This document shows, piece by piece, positions 13,825 through 19,645 of a DNA stretch of 30,854 nucleotides (positions within the stretch are counted from its first letter, which is position 1; every line of letters begins with the position of its first letter). The DNA is from Solimonas_A sp035476855 (GTDB lineage Bacteria; Pseudomonadota; Gammaproteobacteria; Nevskiales; Nevskiaceae). The stretch lies in assembly GCA_035476855.1 (NCBI GenBank), contig DATILC010000374.1:1-30854 (forward strand), in the 5' to 3' direction. The position numbers and the translations under genes were made by a program. Below the pieces are notes generated by a model. The model did not search any database. It had not been told where the DNA came from and worked only from the letters and a program-made list of their open reading frames with translations.

Positions 13825-15045
13825 CTACCCCGCTGGCAAAACGACAGGGAGTAACAAGTTCGTCGTGAATCCGGCCAGCGGCGGCGCCAGCCAGCGCTGT
13901 GCGCGCGCACGGCCGATCGAGCGCACCCGTCCCTCGGCTTCCAGCTCGACCAGCGCGCGCTGCACCGTGCGCTGGCTGTCGCCGAGTGCCAGCGCGAGCG
14001 CCGAGGTCGACCAGGCAGCGCCGTCGGCCAGCAGGGCCTGCAGCGAGGCCTGTTCGCCGTCGATCGGCGGCAGCAGCAGGACCACCTCGCGTGTTCCCTC
14101 CGGCCTGAGCGCGAAGCCGCGGGCGCTGGCTTCGATGTGCGCCAGTGGCGCGACCAGTGCACGCAGGCGACCGATCTCGACGCGCAGGCGCGCACGGTGC
14201 GATTCGTTGGGCCGGCGCACGCGGAACGCACGCGCGATCAGTTCCTTGCGGTCGATGTCGCCAGGCCAGGCCTCGGCGAGCGCGCGCAGCAGCGCGAACA
14301 GCACCGGACGGCGCGCCAGCGGCTGCCAACCGGCGCCGGCACCGAGGCCGCGACGGCAGGCATCGACTACCAGCGTGTCCGACGCGAGCAGCGCCGCGAC
14401 CTCGTCCAGGCGCAGGGCTTGCTCATGGTCGGCATGGACGCGCCGCGCGGCGGGGCGATCGAGTGCCGCGCGCGCCTCGGCCACCTCGGCCAGCAGCGCC
14501 GGTACGCGCGCGCGTACCGCGGCGTCGTGTGCGCGGGCCAGTGCCGCCCGCGCGATCCCGGTGTGCAGCGAGCGCAGGGCCAGCTCGGCCGCAGCCAGTT
14601 CGGCCACCGCCAGCAGCGAGGACGTCAACCCCTGCCCGTCGAGCCGGAACAGGGCAGCGGCTGCCTCGTCGAGTCGGCCGAGCAGCAACAGGCGCCGCAC
14701 CGCGATCAGGCGTGCCTGGGTGGCGTTGGCGTGATCGGCGCGAGCTTCGAGAATATTTGCCGCCGCCTCCAGTGTGCGTGTCGAACCCTGCAGATCGCGC
14801 ATCGCGAGGGCCACCTCGGCCTCGGCGACCACACAGCGCGCACGCGCCAGCTCCTCGTGCGTGCCGAAGCCACGGGCCGCGCGTCGCAGCAGTTCACGGG
14901 CGCGCGGATGTTCGCCGAGCTGCGCCATGGCGATGCCGCGCAGCGCGAGCGCCGGCGGGTCATCGCGCAAGGCAACGCGCTTGAGCGCACCGAGCGCATC
15001 GCCGGTGGCGAGGGCACGTGCGGCGGCGGCGATCAGGGAGTCCAT
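13825..15045 (-). CDS. HTH transcriptional regulator with TPR-like N-terminus
   Basis: The 406-aa protein is rich in Ala, Arg and Leu. Residues about 1-220 are helical repeats of TPR type (LRGIAMAQLGEHPRARELLRRAARGF). Residues about 240-325 look like an OmpR/SARP-type winged helix (RKELIARAFRVRRPNESHRARLRVEIGRLR). The last 70 residues contain a second winged helix (STSALALALGDSQRTVQRALVELEAEGRV). This is a regulator that probably controls the three genes after it, since all lie on the same strand within 100-nt gaps. The ATG at 15045 lacks a clear ribosome site. The signal it senses is unknown. Confidence 0.8.
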   Translation of the reverse strand: MDSLIAAAARALATGDALGALKRVALRDDPPALALRGIAMAQLGEHPRARELLRRAARGFGTHEELARARCVVAEAEVALAMRDLQGSTRTLEAAANILEARADHANATQARLIAVRRLLLLGRLDEAAAALFRLDGQGLTSSLLAVAELAAAELALRSLHTGIARAALARAHDAAVRARVPALLAEVAEARAALDRPAARRVHADHEQALRLDEVAALLASDTLVVDACRRGLGAGAGWQPLARRPVLFALLRALAEAWPGDIDRKELIARAFRVRRPNESHRARLRVEIGRLRALVAPLAHIEASARGFALRPEGTREVVLLLPPIDGEQASLQALLADGAAWSTSALALALGDSQRTVQRALVELEAEGRVRSIGRARAQRWLAPPLAGFTTNLLLPVVLPAG

Positions 15046-15216
15046 TGCGACAGCCTACTACGGGGCATTGTCGGGCCGAAAATGCGGCGCTCCTGCTGCT
15101 TGAGCAGCCGCTAGTATGTTGCATCGACCGGTTGAATCCGCAGCCCATTGCAGTCGGTCAGCCTGCCGAAAAAGCAGCCGCGAAGGGGCCGTCGCGACCT
15201 TCCGCTACTGGCCGAT

Positions 15217-15246
15217 CTGAACCATTTGCGGAATGGGGGGTATAAC
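15217..15246 (+). promoter_or_regulatory. Candidate promoter of the hemerythrin gene
   Basis: TATAAC at 15241-15246 is a 5-of-6 match to a -10 box. An 18-bp spacer separates it from CTGAAC at 15217-15222, a weak -35. Transcription would start near 15253, giving a leader of about 40 nt before the GTG at 15292. The surrounding DNA is more AT-rich than the rest of the window. Confidence 0.4.
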
Positions 15247-15291
15247 CCCAGTTGGTAGCAAAATTGACGGGCCATCAATCGGAGCCATCCA

Positions 15292-15747
15292 GTGAGCGAA
15301 TCCATTTTCGAAGCGCTGCGAGAGAGCCATGACCGGCAACGAAAGCTGTGCCGGAAACTGCTGCTTTCCAAGCCTCACACCGAGAAGCGTATTGCTGTCT
15401 TCACGGCTCTTCGAGTGGAACTCGCCGCTCACGCAGCTGCCGAGGAACGGCATCTATATGTGCCCATCCTGATGGAGGACATGGGCTTGTCATCCGCTCG
15501 CCATGCCCTGCACGAGCATCACCAGATGGATGAGTTGGTCGAGGACTTGCAAGTGCTGGACCATTCGGGAAGGTCTTGGATGGCGACAGCGCACAAGCTT
15601 TCCGAGAAGGTGCACCATCACCTGCGCGAAGAGGAAAAGAAGTTTTTCCAAGTATCGGGGAAAATTCTGGACGAGGAACAGAAGGCGCGATTGGCGAAGC
15701 GATATCGGAAGGAGTACTCGAGAATGGTGAAGTCGCTCGTCGACTGA
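15292..15747 (+). CDS. Hemerythrin-domain protein
   Basis: The 151-aa protein is a single hemerythrin HHE-type four-helix bundle (PF01814). Ligand-type residues are visible in order: H13 (ESHDRQRKL), H47 and E51 (AAHAAAEERHLY), H74-H77 (LHEHHQMDELV), and H108-H110 with E113 (VHHHLREEEKKFF). These would hold a di-iron centre for O2 or NO binding or iron handling. The start is a GTG with GGAG 7 nt upstream. Nothing follows it on the same strand. By eye the gene is only about 55% GC, clearly lower than its neighbours, which hints at recent acquisition. The flanking gaps share short similar tracts (AAAAGC.GCC, CGCGAC, ACTGGC). Confidence 0.88.
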   Translation: MSESIFEALRESHDRQRKLCRKLLLSKPHTEKRIAVFTALRVELAAHAAAEERHLYVPILMEDMGLSSARHALHEHHQMDELVEDLQVLDHSGRSWMATAHKLSEKVHHHLREEEKKFFQVSGKILDEEQKARLAKRYRKEYSRMVKSLVD

Positions 15748-15900
15748 TGCAGGTGGGTCGCATCCCACCGCTACAACTGCCGTGACCGCTCCTGGCACTT
15801 CAGCGGCAGTCGCTGAACAGCTCAATGTGGTCATCGAGGGTCGCAAGGACGGCACCCAAAAGCGGCCATCCGCGACTGCCCGCAACTGGCACCAAGCAGC

Positions 15901-16515
15901 CTAGACGCGAAGAGCCCCCTGCGCCGCCTGCTCGTAAATACCCTGGCGCATGAAGCTGGAGAATTCGTGCGTGAAGCGCTGGGCCAGCGCCTCGGTGTCG
16001 CTGCCCGGCACGCGGCTGAGCATCACCAGTGTCGACACCATGCCGAGGAAGATGAATGACAGGACCTCGATGTCGATGTCCGCCCGCGCCTCGCCCCGGT
16101 TCTTCATCTGCTGCAGCGACACCACCACCAGCCGGTTGAGCGGGTGATCCAGCGACAGGTCGCGGCCGGCGATGGCATCGGTGATCAGCAGCGTGGCGGC
16201 ATCGCGGTTCTGCAGGATCAGGCGTGCCATGTGCAGCAGCAGGCCGTCGGGCGTCGTCGAGCCGATGGTCTGCATCGACTCGACGATGCGCTCGGTGATC
16301 CAGCCCTTGGCCTCGCTCAGCAGGTGCTCGCGATGCTCGAAGTGCTGGTAGGCGACACCGCGGCTGACCTTCGCCAGGCGCGCCGCTTCCTTTATCGACA
16401 GCCCCTCCGCACCTTTCTGCGCCAGGATTTCCACCGTCGCCTGCAGCAGACGCGCGCGCGTCAGCGCCGGGTTGCGGATCCGGGGCTTGCGGGCAGGAGT
16501 CTTGGTCGCCGTCAT
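15901..16515 (-). CDS. TetR/AcrR-family regulator
   Basis: The 204-aa protein has a TetR N-terminal HTH at about residues 20-66 (LSIKEAARLAKVSRGVAYQHFEHREHLL), preceded by a basic tail (TKTPARKPRIRN). The rest is the helical ligand-binding and dimerisation domain. It is on the same strand as, and 86 nt downstream of, the ferredoxin gene, with a hairpin in between. The palindrome over the P450 promoter at 18599-18620 is a plausible target, giving control of the P450-ferredoxin pair by a lipophilic inducer. The TetR gene at 18851 is the other candidate for that site. Confidence 0.92.
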   Translation of the reverse strand: MTATKTPARKPRIRNPALTRARLLQATVEILAQKGAEGLSIKEAARLAKVSRGVAYQHFEHREHLLSEAKGWITERIVESMQTIGSTTPDGLLLHMARLILQNRDAATLLITDAIAGRDLSLDHPLNRLVVVSLQQMKNRGEARADIDIEVLSFIFLGMVSTLVMLSRVPGSDTEALAQRFTHEFSSFMRQGIYEQAAQGALRV

Positions 16516-16556
16516 CGCGGAAGTTTAGCCGGCACCGCGTTCCGGTGAGAAACGCA

Positions 16557-16587
16557 GATCTGGCGCACCAGCCTGCTGCGCCAGATC
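16557..16587 (-). terminator. Hairpin after the P450-ferredoxin operon
   Basis: GATCTGGCGCA and TGCGCCAGATC are perfect 11-bp arms around a 9-nt loop, starting 15 nt past the ferredoxin stop. On the minus strand it is followed by TGCGTTTCTC, a poor T tract. It is a likely terminator or RNA-stabilising hairpin that partly separates the operon from the TetR gene. Confidence 0.6.
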
Positions 16588-16601
16588 CGTGCCGATGCCG
16601 G

Positions 16602-16922
16602 TCAGAACTGCGAAACCGGCAGGCGCACGACGATGCCGTCGAGTTCCGGCTTCATCATGATCTGACAGGTCAGGCGGCTGCCGCACTCCACCCGCATGGC
16701 GCCCTCCAGCATCACTTCCTCGGTTTCGTTCTTGGGCTCGACCTTGCCCTCCCAGGCGGCGTCGACATAGCCGTGGCAGGTCGCGCAGGAACAGGCGCCG
16801 CCGCAATCCCCGACGATGCCGGGGACCAGGTTCTCGACGGCATTCTGCATCACGCTCTTGCCGACCTCGGCATCGACCAGGTGCTCGGTGCCGTTGTGCT
16901 CGATGTAAAGAATCTTCGCCAT
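16602..16922 (-). CDS. [2Fe-2S] ferredoxin, putidaredoxin/adrenodoxin type
   Basis: The 106-aa protein is a vertebrate/putidaredoxin-type ferredoxin. The cluster ligands are C40, C46, C49 (GDCGGACSCATCHGYVD) and C86 (CGSRLTCQI), with the family's normal spacing C-x5-C-x2-C-x36-C. C44 and C80 are extra cysteines. It would carry electrons in the cytoplasm to the P450 encoded 5 nt upstream, a standard class I P450 pair. No ferredoxin reductase is in the window, so one must be shared from elsewhere. The ATG at 16922 is fixed by the N-terminal strand (AKILYIEHNG). Confidence 0.95.
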   Translation of the reverse strand: MAKILYIEHNGTEHLVDAEVGKSVMQNAVENLVPGIVGDCGGACSCATCHGYVDAAWEGKVEPKNETEEVMLEGAMRVECGSRLTCQIMMKPELDGIVVRLPVSQF

Positions 16923-16927
16923 GTCTC

Positions 16928-18508
16928 TTACGCCTTGGTTGCGGTGAACGGATAGGAGCCCATGAAGCCGGCCTTGGCCTTGCCGCTGATCACGTTGCCG
17001 TTGAGCTCGCCGGTGAACTCCACCTTCATCTTCATCGGCTTGGTGATGTGGTTGGCCCAGTAGATCTTGGCTCCGTCGCGCTTGAAGTCCGCGATCTGCG
17101 AGGTCGAGCCCTGGCCGGTCTGCGCGCCGGTGATCTTGTCGCCGCTGCGCTCCAGCACCAGCACCGCCGGCTGCGGACCGGTGGGGCCCTTCACCACGAC
17201 GTTCCAGGTACCTTCCAGCGTCGCCTCCGCAACGGGAGCGGCCGGAGCGGCTGCCGGGGCGGCCGGCTTGGGCACGCTGATGGTCGCATTCTTCGGCTTG
17301 GAGCCGACCCATACCGGCAGCGAATCCCAGCCGCGCACAGAGGACGTCGACGACATCACCGCGTTTTCATAATCGACTTCCCATTCCGGGAAGCGCTTGA
17401 GCACTTCTTCGGCCACCACGCGGCCTTCCAGGCGCGCCAGCGGTGCACCAATGCAGACGTGGATGCCCTGGCCGAAGGTCATGTGCGGCCGCGCCTCGCG
17501 GTGGATGTTGAAGCTGTCGCCGTTGGCAAAGCGCGACTCGTCGCGGTTGCAGGCGGCCAACAGCATCATCATGACGGCGCCCTTGGGAATCTTCTGGCCG
17601 TAGAGCTCGATGTCGCGCATCACCTCGCGCGCGACGAAGGGGCCAGGCGGTTCGAAGCGCAGCAGCTCTTCGATGGTCGCCGGAATCAGGGCCGGATTCT
17701 TCACCACGTCGCGGCGCTGGTCCGGGTGCTCGGCCAGCGTCTTGCCCATCCAGCCGATCAGGCGGTTGGTGGTTTCGTTGCCGGCGCCGGCAACGACGTT
17801 GACGATGTTCGAGATCTCGTCGCGCGTCAGCTTGCGCGTGACGCCTTCCGGGTCCTTGAAATCGGCCTGCAGCAGCTCCGACATCATGTCGTCCGACGGG
17901 TTCTTCTCGCGCCAGCTGATGTATTCCTCGAAGCCGGCCAGCGCCTCCTGCTGGATCGCCTGCTGGTTGGCGAGGTCGATTGGCTTGCCGGCCTCGGTGC
18001 GCATGCGCGCATCGACCGATTCGCGGATCGCGGTCTGGTCCTTCTCCGGAATGCCCAGCAGCATGCTGACCGCGCGCATCGGCACTTCCGCGCCGAGATT
18101 GGCGATGAAGTCGAAGCGGTCGCCGCCGACCAGCGGATCGAGGCTGCGTGCGCACAGCGCGCGGATGTCCTGCTCAACGGCATACATGCGCTTGGGCGTG
18201 ATGATGCGCTGCATCAGCGAGCGATACGCGGTGTGCTTGGGCGGATCCTGGTGGATGAACACGGAGTCCGGCATCACCGACTTGGCCTTGATGAACTCGA
18301 GGATGTCGCCGTGCGCCGAGCTGAACAGGTCGCGATCGCGCAGCGTGGCTTCAACGTCCGCGTAGCGGCTGATCGCGAAGAAGTCGTGTTCCTCGTTGTA
18401 GTACAGCGGCAGTTCTTCGCGGAGCCGCTTGTAGACGGGGTACGGGTTCCTGGAAAGCTCGGGATTGTAGGGATCCCAGGAAATGCCTTTGGCGGCCGCT
18501 GAACTCAT
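16928..18508 (-). CDS. Cytochrome P450 with C-terminal beta-domain extension
   Basis: The 526-aa protein has a soluble bacterial P450 over residues about 1-405. The I-helix is AGAGNETTNRLIGW, the ExxR motif is in EELLRFEPPG, and the heme loop FGQGIHVCIGAPLARLEGR places the thiolate ligand at C352. An Ala/Pro linker (about 409-428) leads to a 98-residue beta-rich domain (EGTWNVVVKGPTGPQPAVL to GKAKAGFMGSYPFTATKA). I have seen this small domain in other proteins, but normal P450s end near residue 410. The ATG at 18508 has AGGGG about 9 nt upstream. The ferredoxin gene follows after 5 nt. The substrate is unknown; steroid or terpenoid-like compounds are plausible. Confidence 0.92.
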   Translation of the reverse strand: MSSAAAKGISWDPYNPELSRNPYPVYKRLREELPLYYNEEHDFFAISRYADVEATLRDRDLFSSAHGDILEFIKAKSVMPDSVFIHQDPPKHTAYRSLMQRIITPKRMYAVEQDIRALCARSLDPLVGGDRFDFIANLGAEVPMRAVSMLLGIPEKDQTAIRESVDARMRTEAGKPIDLANQQAIQQEALAGFEEYISWREKNPSDDMMSELLQADFKDPEGVTRKLTRDEISNIVNVVAGAGNETTNRLIGWMGKTLAEHPDQRRDVVKNPALIPATIEELLRFEPPGPFVAREVMRDIELYGQKIPKGAVMMMLLAACNRDESRFANGDSFNIHREARPHMTFGQGIHVCIGAPLARLEGRVVAEEVLKRFPEWEVDYENAVMSSTSSVRGWDSLPVWVGSKPKNATISVPKPAAPAAAPAAPVAEATLEGTWNVVVKGPTGPQPAVLVLERSGDKITGAQTGQGSTSQIADFKRDGAKIYWANHITKPMKMKVEFTGELNGNVISGKAKAGFMGSYPFTATKA

Positions 18509-18598
18509 TTTCTCAACCCCTCGCAATGTGATCTGGCTATGTGCTGGACGGCATGTCCCCTCCAGGGGCCGCCACGACGGGGCGGTCATGCCGGGGAC

Positions 18599-18628
18599 TA
18601 ATGTACACGCGTGTGCATTAGCGTGCAA
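18599..18628 (-). promoter_or_regulatory. P450 promoter covered by a 22-bp palindromic operator
   Basis: On the minus strand TTGCAC (18623-18628), a 17-bp spacer and TACATT (18600-18605) form a sigma70-type promoter. A 22-bp inverted repeat at 18599-18620, with 11-bp half-sites TAATGTACACG and CGTGTGCATTA, matches at all but one base pair and covers the spacer and -10 box. This is the usual arrangement for TetR-type repression. The bound regulator is probably one of the two nearby TetR proteins. Confidence 0.65.
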
Positions 18629-18633
18629 CGGGC

Positions 18634-18754
18634 AAAAAAGAGCCCCGCCGCGGGCCGGTGGGCCGCTGCAGCCGGGGGCGAGCCGGGGGTGCTTTTCGGG
18701 GTTTGTCGAGCCCGGGATGGCTTCCCTTTACAGGGCGGCGCCCAGCTGGGCGCC
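18634..18754 (-). terminator. Possible terminator and GC palindrome after the 18851 TetR gene
   Basis: The gap 18509-18850 holds the P450 promoter and these structures. At 18634-18656 a GC-rich hairpin (CCCG/CGGG core) is followed on the minus strand by six T residues, a plausible terminator that keeps TetR transcripts out of the P450 promoter. At 18737-18754 lies a perfect 18-bp palindrome, GGCGCCCAGCTGGGCGCC, of unknown role. No gene was found in this gap. Confidence 0.35.
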
Positions 18755-18850
18755 AGATCCACCAGGCATTTCTTTCCAAGCAATATCAATAATCTGTGCG
18801 CAGCCGGCGGCTGACGAGCCGCCGAAGCGCAGGCTCAAGCCGACCCGGGA

Positions 18851-19480
18851 TCAGCCCGCCTTGTCGTGCTCGGCGAAGCCGGAGCTGAGCTGGCGCAGGC
18901 CCTCGCGCACCAGCTTCGGCAGGTCTCCACGCGCGCCGCTGGCGCTCCAGTGGTCGATGCAGGTCCGGACCACTGCCAGGGTGGTGGCCGCGAGCAGGCG
19001 CGGTCGCGGGTCCTGCAAGGCAAGCTTGTGGTAGCGCACCGAGATGGCTTCGGCGATCGCTTCCTCGTATTGGGACTGGTACTCCATCGCCTTGGCCTTC
19101 AGTGACGGCGACTCGCTGCCCAGCCGGGCCTGCATCCGGATCCACTCGGCCTGCTTCTTCCACGACAGGTCCAGCTGGTGATAGGCGTGGATCACCGCTT
19201 CCATCGGCCCCAGCTCCGCCGGTGCGGCGCGCAGTCGCTCCACCAGCGCTTCCAGCCGCTTCTCGTAGAAGCCCACGACCACCGCGGCTTCCTTGCAATC
19301 GAAGTAACGGAAGAACGTCGCCCTGCCGACTTCGGCAGTGGCCGCGATGTCATCCGGCGACACGCCATCCAGCCCGCGCTCCGTCACCAGGGCCATGGCG
19401 GCCTCGACGATCTTGGTGCGGATCCGCAGCTTGTTCCGGTCACGGATGGAAAGGGCCTCGGGGGCGGTGATTTCAGTCAT
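18851..19480 (-). CDS. TetR/AcrR-family regulator of the sulfotransferase operon
   Basis: The 209-aa protein has the TetR HTH at about residues 38-67 (VSPDDIAATAEVGRATFFRYFDCKEAAVV), followed by a helical ligand-binding domain with several Trp and Tyr residues (for example QLDLSWKKQAEWIRM). It is divergent from the sulfotransferase gene across 165 bp. Two exact inverted copies of a 14-bp dyad lie just downstream of the -10 candidates on each side, so the protein probably represses both itself and the sulfotransferase/GH5 pair. The inducer is unknown. Confidence 0.92.
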   Translation of the reverse strand: MTEITAPEALSIRDRNKLRIRTKIVEAAMALVTERGLDGVSPDDIAATAEVGRATFFRYFDCKEAAVVVGFYEKRLEALVERLRAAPAELGPMEAVIHAYHQLDLSWKKQAEWIRMQARLGSESPSLKAKAMEYQSQYEEAIAEAISVRYHKLALQDPRPRLLAATTLAVVRTCIDHWSASGARGDLPKLVREGLRQLSSGFAEHDKAG

Positions 19481-19500
19481 GCGGTCGCGCTCGTCATATC

Positions 19501-19540
19501 GATACTTTGTCTCATATTAGCAAATATCTCACCAAATCAA
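19501..19540 (-). promoter_or_regulatory. TetR gene promoter with operator site 1
   Basis: On the minus strand TTGATT (19535-19540), a 15-bp spacer and TAATAT (19514-19519) make a fair promoter. The site GATACTTTGTCTCA (19501-19514) abuts the -10 box. Within it GATAC-TTT-GTCTC is a near-dyad with one mismatch. The same 14 bases occur inverted at 19610-19623, so self-repression is likely. Confidence 0.6.
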
Positions 19541-19570
19541 CGCCCCCGTCGCCTGCTCCATCCAAGGGGC

Positions 19571-19623
19571 TTGACGCTCCACCGGTCACTTCTGATACGG
19601 TATACCTACTGAGACAAAGTATC
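19571..19623 (+). promoter_or_regulatory. Sulfotransferase promoter with operator site 2
   Basis: TTGACG (19571-19576) with a 17-bp spacer and GATACG (19594-19599) is the best promoter. TGAGACAAAGTATC at 19610-19623 is the exact inverted copy of the site at 19501-19514 and lies over the probable transcription start, a position suited to repression. The coding region starts 23 nt later. Confidence 0.6.
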
Positions 19624-19645
19624 ACTATTTTTCCGAGGAACAACG

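Noticed and set aside
13466..14734. Rightward open frame (422 codons) opposite the propeller and HTH genes
   Set aside because: Ser/Arg/Ala-rich with no domain, spans two genes with good starts on the other strand.
17048..18502. Rightward open frame (484 codons) opposite the P450 gene
   Set aside because: Antisense shadow; the P450 heme, I-helix and ExxR motifs on the minus strand settle the coding strand.
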